DNA from: an uncultured Clostridia bacterium
GTDB taxonomy: Bacteria > Bacillota > Clostridia > Christensenellales > Borkfalkiaceae
NCBI GenBank assembly: GCA_934271275.1
Contig: CAKQRD010000002.1
Span: 62,001-126,000, forward strand
DNA: 64,000 nucleotides
Direction of reading: 5' to 3'
In this document: positions 27,428-35,153 of the stretch, one piece after another
Position numbering within the stretch: the first letter of the stretch is position 1
How the letters are laid out: the number at the start of each line of letters is the position of its first letter
Translations under genes and position numbers: made by a program
Notes under the pieces: model-generated
The model's input: only the letters and a program-made list of their open reading frames with translations
Databases searched by the model: none
Told to the model about the DNA's origin: nothing

Positions 27428-29056
27428 TCAGATTATTTCCTTTATTTCTATAAGCGAAACGTGAAGCTCGTTGTTGCCGATAAAATCCGCCATAGTTATG
27501 AGAAGCCCCGTCGAATCATGCGCCGCGTCGAACGTCCACTCGACCTTGCCGTCCGTCATATCCGTTCCGCCGTTCGTTAAAACTTCGCCTATCTGTTCGC
27601 CGCCGTCCGAAGCGTATTTGATTATGAACTGCCCGTTATGCGTGCGGACGGTGGTATATTTTATCGTTACCGAATATTTCTTGCCTTCTTCGAGATTAAA
27701 GCTCGCAATCATTTCGCGCGGGATATACGTTTCGGTATAATTATTAGTTATAACGAGCGCGGACTTGCCGTTTTCGTTTTTCACAGAATTGAGCGAGTTT
27801 TCGTCTCTCGGCGGAAGATAGAAATACGGGTTTCTTTCACCCTCTTTATTTTCGTTCCAAGAAACGACAGAGCCGTCCTCCTGCGCCGAAGCAAACCTGA
27901 ACTCTTCTTTATAAACGTTTATTTTTTCCGCAGGCTTTTCTTCGTAATTAAAAGAAGGAATTATTTCAAGCCTCCCGAACGCCACGATATTTTCGCCGTT
28001 AGCTTCGCCGAAATAGAGATACAAGGTCTCGGTATCCGCGGGACAAACGAACTCTATTCTCACTTCGTTCAAGCCGAACGGATCTTTTAGCAAGACGTTA
28101 TAAGCCTCGCCGTCGTCGTTTTCGGTCGGTATCTTTTTGTTTGCGTCCGCCTCCGCGCAAATCGCTATGCCTGCCGCGCTTGCCCCTCGCAAAATCTGAA
28201 CGTTAAGCGCAAGCGTATATTTAACGCCCGCGTAGTACTTACCGTTGCATATAAACGCAAAAACGTGATACGAACCTTTATAAGCGTTCACAAGCTCTAT
28301 ATAAGCCTTGCCCTTATATTCTTCCTTACGGACGGTCACGGCTTCGTCCTCGATTACGGAAGAAGAAAAGTTGCTCCCGACGAGGTTCTTTGCGGCTTCG
28401 TCGTAATTCACGCTTTCAAAGTCCGCAGAAAAGGCTTCCGCTTTTACCACGCGAACGGTTATTCCGTCGCTCTTGTCGCCGTTCACGGCTTTAACCGTCA
28501 CGGTGGCTTCGCCCTCGCCCGTCGCGGTTATTTTACCGTTCTCGTCCACCGAAACGACTTTGTCGTCGCTCGTTATAAACGCTATTTCGTCGTCGTGTTT
28601 TTCGGGCGTAACGGTAATCGCAAGGTCGCGGGATTCGCCGACCACGAGCGTCGTTCCTTCTTTATTTTCTATCTTTATTGCGCTTACATAAGTTTTGTCC
28701 GAAAGCACCGTAAGCACGAAATTGTCCGCCGCTTTGCCGTCTACCGTGAGCGTAACGACGCATCTGCCCGCCGCAACCGCGGTAAGCACGCCGCCGTCCG
28801 TCACGGTCGCTATGCCGTCGTCGGAAACGCTCCACTCCGCTTTTTCGTAGTCTGCGTTTTCGGGTTCGGCTTTTACGATAAGCGTCACCGAATTGCCGAC
28901 CGTCAGCTCGTTATCCGCAGGCTTACCCGCTATGAAAAACGCGCCTTCCACCTTTCCGTTACCGCCGCTTTTTCCGCAACCCGCAAAAAAAGCGGAAAAA
29001 GCAAACAGCGCGATAAGGCTTAGCGCCACGGTCAAAAGAATTCTTGATTTTTTCAT
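27428..29056 (-). CDS. Big2-domain lipoprotein, putative glycan-binding surface protein
   Basis: 542 residues. Lipobox FFAGC (Cys about 27). Two bacterial Ig-like (Big2) repeats cover about residues 35-205, recognised by ATVTDGGVLTAVAAG and KITATGEGEATVTV. They are followed by two beta-sandwich modules (about 215-375 and 385-540) resembling carbohydrate-binding modules. No catalytic motif. It is the first gene of the importer operon. A TATAAT -10 box lies at 29112-29117 (minus strand) without a matching -35, suggesting activation by the divergent AraC protein. RBS GGGAGA. Confidence 0.85.
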   Translation of the reverse strand: MKKSRILLTVALSLIALFAFSAFFAGCGKSGGNGKVEGAFFIAGKPADNELTVGNSVTLIVKAEPENADYEKAEWSVSDDGIATVTDGGVLTAVAAGRCVVTLTVDGKAADNFVLTVLSDKTYVSAIKIENKEGTTLVVGESRDLAITVTPEKHDDEIAFITSDDKVVSVDENGKITATGEGEATVTVKAVNGDKSDGITVRVVKAEAFSADFESVNYDEAAKNLVGSNFSSSVIEDEAVTVRKEEYKGKAYIELVNAYKGSYHVFAFICNGKYYAGVKYTLALNVQILRGASAAGIAICAEADANKKIPTENDDGEAYNVLLKDPFGLNEVRIEFVCPADTETLYLYFGEANGENIVAFGRLEIIPSFNYEEKPAEKINVYKEEFRFASAQEDGSVVSWNENKEGERNPYFYLPPRDENSLNSVKNENGKSALVITNNYTETYIPREMIASFNLEEGKKYSVTIKYTTVRTHNGQFIIKYASDGGEQIGEVLTNGGTDMTDGKVEWTFDAAHDSTGLLITMADFIGNNELHVSLIEIKEII

Positions 29057-29160
29057 ATTTCTCCCTACCTATTTTCGGGGAAATTTACACATTCCCCTAT
29101 AATTCAAATCTATTATAGACGCAAAGCGAAAACATTTCTATATCATTTTTTATCTCAAAG

Positions 29161-29175
29161 TTGCAATTTTTTGCA
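29161..29175. promoter_or_regulatory. TTGCA direct repeat, candidate AraC operator
   Basis: TTGCA at 29161-29165 and again at 29171-29175, exactly one helical turn apart, just upstream of the AraC -35 box and upstream of the divergent operon's -10 box. Confidence 0.4.
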
Positions 29176-29187
29176 CTCTCCAAATTA

Positions 29188-29216
29188 TTGACAAACTCAA
29201 ATTTTTATAGTATTAT
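29188..29216 (+). promoter_or_regulatory. Promoter of the AraC gene
   Basis: TTGACA (29188-29193), 17-base spacer, TATTAT (29211-29216). Confidence 0.75.
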
Positions 29217-29422
29217 TTAAGCGATAAGGCAAAAAACGGCTTTTTTCAAGGTTTTCGGGCAAATTTTATTTATTTTTGCGAAATTTTATATATTAAAAAA
29301 ACATAATTTTTAATTAAAAATTCGTAAGTCACGAAGCCTTTTACGCACGAAAAAGCAATTTTTTTACCATTATCGGACAAGATTTTACTATTAAAAACGC
29401 AAAAAAAGGACGGAAACGGAAA

Positions 29423-30373
29423 ATGATAGAGCTTTATACGGAAGAGGTTATAAAATACGCGCCGCTGACCTCCGTCACCGACCGCGTGTACTCCAACACA
29501 CATACCCACACGTTCTGGGAAATCACCTACACCCTTTTCAATCAGGTCGCGGTTCAGGTCATTAACGGCAAAAGCGTGGAAATAGGCAGCAATTCCTTTC
29601 TCATCATCAGACCGTTCGACACGCACGGGCTTATCCGCGAGGGGAAAACAATCGTCAAGGACAGAAACATTTTCGTCGAGGACGATAAAATGCGCAAAAT
29701 CTGCGACGCGATAGACAAGGATTTATACGACGAGCTTTCCGCGGGTTCCGATCCCATAGTCTGCCCCTTCCCGCAACACACGGTAGAGGTTTTGGAGGAC
29801 AGACTGAACGTCTTTTCCAACTACAAAAACGGCAACGACAGCGCGCTCGACACCATTCACTCGACTATCGTTTCCTATCTTTTAGGGCTTTATATTGAGT
29901 CGCGGCTGAATATCCCCAACCGCTACCCCGCGTGGATTCAAGAACTTTTGACGAGACTCCGCGACCCCGAGTTTATAAAGCAAAAGGTCGAGGACATTAT
30001 AAAAACCACGAATTACAGCCACGGGTACGTCTGCAAAAATTTTAAGAAAATCACGGGGCAGACTATCGTGAACTACGTTCTCGAACAACGGCTTTACAAC
30101 TCGCTTTCTATGCTTATGGATAACGACAAGCTGATTATTGACATCGCGCTTGACAACAACTTTTGCTCGCAAAGCAGTTATATAAACGCGTTTAAGAATA
30201 AGTTCGGCGTTTCCCCTTCCAAGTGGCGGAAGGCGAACACCCCCGAACGCTCGTTAAAGGTCACTCAAAAATGGGGCGATTATAAGGTGATAAACGACGA
30301 AACACTCTTATCCGAGCAAAATAAGCATAAAAACAATACCCCCCCCCGAAGAAACGGTCGTAATATTCCGTGA
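29423..30373 (+). CDS. AraC-family regulator with cupin-like sensor and a C9 tract near its end
   Basis: 316 residues. N-terminal arm with NTHTHTFWEITY and a beta-rich cupin-like sensor (about 20-100), then an AraC/XylS DNA-binding domain at about 180-275 ending KNKFGVSPSKWRK. It lies opposite the sugar importer operon and probably controls it in response to a sugar. RBS AAAGGACGG. The last 40 residues follow the DNA-binding domain. They are interrupted by nine C (30339-30347), after which the frame stops at 30373. In the +1 frame the sequence stays open to 30446 and encodes a gene-like tail (EETVVIFRDRAAKKLFAEF and on). The current C-terminus may therefore be a frameshifted form. Confidence 0.92.
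   Translation: MIELYTEEVIKYAPLTSVTDRVYSNTHTHTFWEITYTLFNQVAVQVINGKSVEIGSNSFLIIRPFDTHGLIREGKTIVKDRNIFVEDDKMRKICDAIDKDLYDELSAGSDPIVCPFPQHTVEVLEDRLNVFSNYKNGNDSALDTIHSTIVSYLLGLYIESRLNIPNRYPAWIQELLTRLRDPEFIKQKVEDIIKTTNYSHGYVCKNFKKITGQTIVNYVLEQRLYNSLSMLMDNDKLIIDIALDNNFCSQSSYINAFKNKFGVSPSKWRKANTPERSLKVTQKWGDYKVINDETLLSEQNKHKNNTPPRRNGRNIP
30339..30347 (+). repeat. C9 homopolymer in the AraC coding sequence
   Basis: Nine C in a row. With eight (or eleven) C the reading frame would continue 35 residues beyond the tract to a TAA at 30444-30446 instead of ending at 30373. Confidence 0.9.
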
Positions 30374-30473
30374 CCGCGCGGCGAAGAAGCTTTTTGCTGA
30401 ATTTTTAAAGAAGTCGCGGGTTTTGCAAAACTGCGCGCCGAAATAAAACAAAACGCGGCGACACCCACGCGAT

Positions 30474-30546
30474 GGTATCCGCACGGACGACAGACAAAAA
30501 GGGCGCGGCGGCATCCGGACGGACGACGGACAAAAAAGTGTGCGGC
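30474..30546. repeat. Two imperfect tandem copies of a 36-base unit
   Basis: 30474-30509 and 30510-30546 share the pattern GG(T/C)ATCCG(C/G)ACGGACGAC(A/G)GACA followed by an A run, G/T and GCGGC. They lie just upstream of the amidohydrolase promoter. No coding sense seen. Confidence 0.65.
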
Positions 30547-30549
30547 GAT

Positions 30550-30578
30550 TTGACAAAATCGAAAAAGAATATTAAAAT
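30550..30578 (+). promoter_or_regulatory. Promoter of the amidohydrolase gene
   Basis: TTGACA (30550-30555), 17-base spacer, TAAAAT (30573-30578), about 30 bases before the ATG. Confidence 0.75.
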
Positions 30579-30609
30579 ATAATCCGAACGAAAAAGGAGA
30601 AAACGCGAT

Positions 30610-31896
30610 ATGAAATACGCTTTTATCAACTGCAAAATTTTAAGCGGCAAAGAGGATATGAAGCCCGAAGAAGGGTTTTGCGTTCTCGTAGACGGCGAAA
30701 AGATTTCTGCGATTGTTCCCGAATGTCAAGCCGACCTTTCGGGATATAAAATCATCGACCTTAAAGGCGACTATCTTATGCCGGGGCTTATAAATATGCA
30801 CGTTCACCTTGCGGGCAACGGCAAGCCGCAGAAAAAACAGCGCGACAACGCAAAGCTCGTCGCTAAAATCATGAGCAACCCGCTCACCCGATCGATTGCT
30901 TACAATATGGTTGCGGGGTTTGCGAAAACCGAACTCACGAGCGGAGTTACCACTATCCGTACGGTGGGCGGGCTTGCCGATTTCGATACGAAATTAAGGG
31001 ACGAAATAGCCGCGGGTAAGAAAGCAGGACCTCGTATTCTTGCCGCGAACGAGGGCATTTCCGTTCCGCACGGTCATATGGCGGGTTCGGTAGCCGTCGC
31101 CGCTAAAAATAACGAAGAAGCCCTTTTCCACCTTGCGGAATGCGAAAAAGAAAAAGTCGATCTCGTTAAGCTGATGATAACGGGCGGCGTTCTCGATGCT
31201 AAAACAAAGGGGGTTCCGGGGGAGCTTAAAATGCCGCCCGAAATGGTGAAAGCGGTTTGCGACAAGGCGCACGAAGCGGGCTACACCGTCGCCGCGCACG
31301 TCGAATCGCCCGAAGGCGTTGAGGTCGCGCTCGAAAACGGCGTAGATTCTATAGAACACGGCGCAAAACCGAACGACAAGATTATAAAACTGTTTAAGGA
31401 GCGAGGCGCGTTTCTTTGCACGACCATTTCCCCCGCTCTGCCGTATGCGCTTTTCGACCGCTCCGTGTCGAACGCTTCCGAAGTGGAACAGTTTAACGGA
31501 AACGTGGTTTTCGAGGGAATTATAGACTGCGCGAAGGCGGCTGTCGAAAACGGTATTCCCGTAGTCCTCGGCAACGACGTGGGCTGTCCGTGGATTACTC
31601 AATACGACTTCTGGCGCGAGCTTTATTATTTTCATAAATACGTCGGCGTATCTAATTCGTTTGCGCTTTATACGGCGACCGCGCGCGCCGCTTCGCTTGC
31701 GGGAATCGGCGATATTACCGGCACGATAGAAGAAGGCAAAGCCGCCGATATGATAGTTACCGATAAAAACCCGCTCGAAGATTTGCGTGTTCTCGAAAAC
31801 GTGCGCCTCGTCATCGCACGCGGCAACGTTATCGATAAACCCAAGGTAAAAATCAAAAAACGCGTCAAAACCGAACTCGATAAATTTTTGAATTAG
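30610..31896 (+). CDS. Metal-dependent amidohydrolase (imidazolonepropionase/prolidase-like)
   Basis: 428 residues, cytoplasmic. Amidohydrolase-superfamily landmarks in order: MHVHL (H64, H66), a conserved Lys in VDLVKLMITGG near 180, AAHVES, SIEHG and GNDVG, which together can bind one or two metal ions. The C-terminal GTIEEGKAADMIV completes the small beta domain. Similar proteins hydrolyse cyclic amides or Xaa-Pro dipeptides; the substrate cannot be read off. AAAGGAG before the ATG, its own promoter, and a strong terminator make it a single-gene unit. Confidence 0.9.
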   Translation: MKYAFINCKILSGKEDMKPEEGFCVLVDGEKISAIVPECQADLSGYKIIDLKGDYLMPGLINMHVHLAGNGKPQKKQRDNAKLVAKIMSNPLTRSIAYNMVAGFAKTELTSGVTTIRTVGGLADFDTKLRDEIAAGKKAGPRILAANEGISVPHGHMAGSVAVAAKNNEEALFHLAECEKEKVDLVKLMITGGVLDAKTKGVPGELKMPPEMVKAVCDKAHEAGYTVAAHVESPEGVEVALENGVDSIEHGAKPNDKIIKLFKERGAFLCTTISPALPYALFDRSVSNASEVEQFNGNVVFEGIIDCAKAAVENGIPVVLGNDVGCPWITQYDFWRELYYFHKYVGVSNSFALYTATARAASLAGIGDITGTIEEGKAADMIVTDKNPLEDLRVLENVRLVIARGNVIDKPKVKIKKRVKTELDKFLN

Positions 31897-32012
31897 CTGA
31901 AATTATCGAAATTACACGTTTTGTAATTTGCCGAGTTTTCGGAAAAATTCTTAAAAACGGCAAAATCGACTGTGCGCAAACAGCGTGATAAATTGAAAAA
32001 TATAAAAACTAA

Positions 32013-32057
32013 CCCCGTCGCCGAAAGGCTTTTGGCTATTCGGCGACGGGGTTTTTT
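32013..32057 (+). terminator. Terminator after the amidohydrolase gene
   Basis: 13-bp arms CCCCGTCGCCGAA (32013-32025) and TTCGGCGACGGGG (32039-32051) followed by six T. T-rich sequence also follows on the minus strand, so it may serve the convergent LRR gene as well. Confidence 0.9.
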
Positions 32058-32152
32058 CGTCTTCGGCTCGGTTACGGCTTAACGCTTCTGTTTACGTCTT
32101 CGTTTAAAGAGAACTCGTCTTTTAACCGATTGCGATTTTCGGTCCATAGATA

Positions 32153-34753
32153 TCAATAACCGACGACATTCTTATAATATCCTTCCACGCCGCATTTCTT
32201 GCCGTATTCGGATAAAAACTTATACCAATCGTCATACGCGTCTTTGGGAACGCGAATCTCGGTTCCGCCAAGCGTTTCGTCAAACATACAGAAGAACACT
32301 TCTTCGTCCATTTCGGGAGGAACGGTTCCTTCAAAAGTAATCGTTTTCAAACCGGACCCATACATAAAAGCCTGCTTGCCTATATATTCCGCACTTGCGG
32401 GAATAACAACGCTCTCATAGCTATTCTCGGCAAAAGCAAACTCGTCGATTCTTTTCACTCCTTCGGGAATTATCAACTCGGTAAGACCGGTGAAAAGCCT
32501 GCATGCCATAGTTCCTATTTCAGTTAAAACATACTCACCGATCTCGGGATAAACAAGCTTCGTTGCGGTCGGATCGAAAGGTATCTGCACGAGTTTAAGC
32601 TTTTTATCTCCTAGTTTTTCGTACAACCAACCTCCGAATGCGACGTATTTCGCGTTACCTTCCTCCACCTCGAATTTCATAACGTCGTTTATGCGGAAAA
32701 TCGCATTTCCCGCGTAATCGGTCACGGAAGCGGGAATAACCATCGTATCTTTTTCTATATAAATCGAAAAGCTGCTGAGTTTTTGCAGATTGGAACCGTT
32801 CGGGAAAAGCAATCCTTCCGCCCCTACGGTGCGCATTTCGATTGCATTGTGATAGTCGTCGATAAGAAGCCATTTTTCCGCGCCGTCATAAGCGTTAATC
32901 TCCGTCAACGTGGAGGGACAGCTGACGTCCACAATGCCGATAGACTTGTTGCCAAGATATTTCCCTTCGTTGTCAAAGATATGATAATCAATTCCCGTAA
33001 TAAGAAAACCTGCAGGCAAAGAGCGAACGCCTTCGGGCAAGACCAAGTGGCGGATAAAATTTGCTTCGTAAAAAGCATACGGGTGAAACGCCGTCACGCC
33101 ATCCGGAACTCGGAAAGTATCCGTAATATATTTATCCGGATTTTCAAAAAAGTCTTTACCGGAGATATCGTTCACCGCCGAAGCATAAACCATAAAAGTA
33201 TCGCCTGCTTTGCCGTTGTATTCGGGTCCCGTCCCGCGCTCGATCAACGCCTTATCCTCGTAACTATAATACTTATCGCTGTTAGTGACGATTATGGTAT
33301 CCAACTTCCAATAACTTGAGTCCGACCAGAAAGCCATAAACCCGACGTATTCCACGCCGTCAAGACAAACTTCTCTGATACCCGTGTTGAAGAATGTGTT
33401 ATCACCGATATATTTCAAACCCGAAGGAAGCTTAAATGTGTCACTGTTCGAAATCGCATAGCTTCGCGAAAACGCGCCTTGACGTAATTCATTCATATTT
33501 TCATCGGTAGCCGAACCTTTTGTCGAATAAACAGTTTCGCTGCCCTCGATTTTGCGGACTGTTCCGCGGAAATCGTAATTTTTAATACCGGAATTATAGA
33601 AACACGCCGAGCCTATGGTATCGATATCGCCTTTGAATACGATTGTTGCCAGATTATATTCATAATAAAACGCAGCGGGATAAATGTTCTTTACCGTAGC
33701 AGGCAGTTCAAATGTATTTTCTTCCTCTGAAAACTCATCTTCGGGGGCAAAAAAGTTACTGTTGAAATAAACAAGCGTTTCTTTGTCCGCCGTATAAACG
33801 CATCCTATCTCGTCCTGATAATACGCCTTGCAGTTTTCGTCAAGAGTAATCTTTCCGACGAAATTAGTTACGGACTCGGGAAATCCTCCGAAATTAAAGA
33901 ACGCATAAGGCTCGATGTAATTCACCGTGTCGGGGAGCAACACGCGAGCGTTGGAATAAATGAAAGCCAAGGAATAAATCTCCTCCACGCCCGCAAATTC
34001 CAACTCCGGGATTTCCTGCAACAGAAACGCGTATGCGTCCACAATTTTTATGCTTTCGGGGACATAGAGATACGTAAGTTCCGAGAGGTCTCCGAGATTT
34101 TCAAAATGCGCAAAACCGTATGCGCCGATCTTAGAAACAGGTTTTCCTTCGTGTTCATAAGGCAAGCCGAATTCACCGCCGAGATTGAGTTCGGAAAAAT
34201 CCGCGTCCTGTTTTACGGCAATTTCATAAGTGCCGTCGCCAAGCAACGTGTAATTAAACATTTCCTCGGGTAACGACTTATAATCGTATGTCGCCGTAAC
34301 CGTCATATCTCCCGTAACGCGATCCGCGGGTTTATCCCACCCTTTAAAGGTGAACAATCTGTTTTTCGTGGGGTGTATCGGCGAAACGGAATCGAGATCT
34401 GCCTTGCCGCCGTACGGAACCGTGATTTTTTTCAATACCGAGCCGTCGGAATTTGCAACGGTGACGGTATATTCTTTAACCGTGAATTCGGCGTTAAGCG
34501 TAAGGTTGCTCTCAACGGACTCCTTGAAATCGTAGGCAACGTCTCCGTTCAACCACACGACGTCATAGCCTTCTTTCCCGTAATCGGGCGCCGAAATCGT
34601 TTTTCCTTTTTCTACGGTGATTTCCGCAACGATCGTCTCCCCGTCCATGAACGATACGCGAAAGACTTCGGTCTTACAACCGACGCAAAAACCGACGCAT
34701 AGCAAGATTATCGCTGCAAACGTTACAAAAAAGCCGAGTTTATTTTTTTCCAT
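32153..34753 (-). CDS. BspA-like leucine-rich-repeat lipoprotein
   Basis: 866 residues from the ATG at 34753. A farther ATG at 34774 lies upstream of the AAAGGAG site, so the inner start is preferred. Lipobox FCVGC near residue 26. Then two Listeria/Bacteroides-type repeats (about 30-160, with FTFKGWDKPADRVTGDMTVTA) and a long run of BspA-type LRR_5 repeats, such as IGAYGFAHFENL and LYVPESIKIVDAYAF. It ends in TITFEGTVPPEMDEEVF and a short tail. Such proteins sit on the surface and bind host or matrix partners. Its codon and base use appears somewhat more AT-rich than its neighbours. It is driven by a promoter with a nine-G spacer tract. Confidence 0.9.
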   Translation of the reverse strand: MEKNKLGFFVTFAAIILLCVGFCVGCKTEVFRVSFMDGETIVAEITVEKGKTISAPDYGKEGYDVVWLNGDVAYDFKESVESNLTLNAEFTVKEYTVTVANSDGSVLKKITVPYGGKADLDSVSPIHPTKNRLFTFKGWDKPADRVTGDMTVTATYDYKSLPEEMFNYTLLGDGTYEIAVKQDADFSELNLGGEFGLPYEHEGKPVSKIGAYGFAHFENLGDLSELTYLYVPESIKIVDAYAFLLQEIPELEFAGVEEIYSLAFIYSNARVLLPDTVNYIEPYAFFNFGGFPESVTNFVGKITLDENCKAYYQDEIGCVYTADKETLVYFNSNFFAPEDEFSEEENTFELPATVKNIYPAAFYYEYNLATIVFKGDIDTIGSACFYNSGIKNYDFRGTVRKIEGSETVYSTKGSATDENMNELRQGAFSRSYAISNSDTFKLPSGLKYIGDNTFFNTGIREVCLDGVEYVGFMAFWSDSSYWKLDTIIVTNSDKYYSYEDKALIERGTGPEYNGKAGDTFMVYASAVNDISGKDFFENPDKYITDTFRVPDGVTAFHPYAFYEANFIRHLVLPEGVRSLPAGFLITGIDYHIFDNEGKYLGNKSIGIVDVSCPSTLTEINAYDGAEKWLLIDDYHNAIEMRTVGAEGLLFPNGSNLQKLSSFSIYIEKDTMVIPASVTDYAGNAIFRINDVMKFEVEEGNAKYVAFGGWLYEKLGDKKLKLVQIPFDPTATKLVYPEIGEYVLTEIGTMACRLFTGLTELIIPEGVKRIDEFAFAENSYESVVIPASAEYIGKQAFMYGSGLKTITFEGTVPPEMDEEVFFCMFDETLGGTEIRVPKDAYDDWYKFLSEYGKKCGVEGYYKNVVGY

Positions 34754-34837
34754 TTTCCTACTCCTTTTGCGCATCGGCTCCCGAACGTCAAATCCGAAAT
34801 CGGTTTGATTTCGACAGCTTCTGCACTTATTATAAAT

Positions 34838-34868
34838 ATTATACCCCCCCCCGAAAATGAAAAGTCAA
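34838..34868 (-). promoter_or_regulatory. Promoter with a nine-G tract in its spacer
   Basis: On the minus strand -35 TTGACT (34863-34868) and -10 TATAAT (34838-34843) are separated by 19 bases: ten mixed bases and then nine G (34844-34852) touching the -10 box. With seven G the spacing would be the optimal 17. The rpmE promoter in this window uses the same two boxes with 17 bases. A leader of about 55-60 bases leads to the lipoprotein start. Confidence 0.8.
34844..34852. repeat. C9/G9 homopolymer in the LRR lipoprotein promoter
   Basis: Nine identical bases, the same length and flanks (ATA before, GAA after on the plus strand) as the tract in the AraC gene. These are the only C/G runs of this length that I found in the window. 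Confidence 0.9.
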
Positions 34869-35153
34869 CAAATATCTTATCGTTTTTTATTTTTTAGTAT
34901 TATTGATATTTTATAAAACGCATAATCGCTTCTTATATAAAACGACGTTTCGGCTTTGCTTTTTATGATCGCAAAATTTTTTCTTGCCGTAAAAATTACT
35001 TATAACGGTCGAAAGATTTTCGGCTTTACTCGTTTATTACATCCGTTTAAACGTGAAAGCGCGTCCGAATATAATCCGGGCGCGCCGCTATACCTTATCC
35101 GATATTTTCCGTTTGCCGCCGATAGGCAGTTTATAAATAAATCCGACTTTAAT

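Larger units (their letters stand above)
29057..29422. other. Divergent regulatory region of the importer operon and its AraC gene
   Basis: 366 AT-rich bases without a gene. It contains the minus-strand TATAAT at 29112-29117, the TTGCA direct repeat at 29161-29175, the plus-strand AraC promoter at 29188-29216 and a roughly 200-base AT-rich leader before the AraC start. Confidence 0.7.
34754..35153. other. AT-rich intergenic region between the LRR lipoprotein gene and nagA
   Basis: 400 bases without a gene. It holds the G-tract promoter at 34838-34868. A weak hairpin at 35059-35085 (GCGCG/CGCGC arms with an inner CCG/CGG) might end nagA transcription. The rest is AT-rich with no recognised feature. 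Confidence 0.6.

Noticed and set aside
30474..30546. CRISPR-like repeat
   Set aside because: Only two diverged copies directly abutting each other, without spacers or cas genes.
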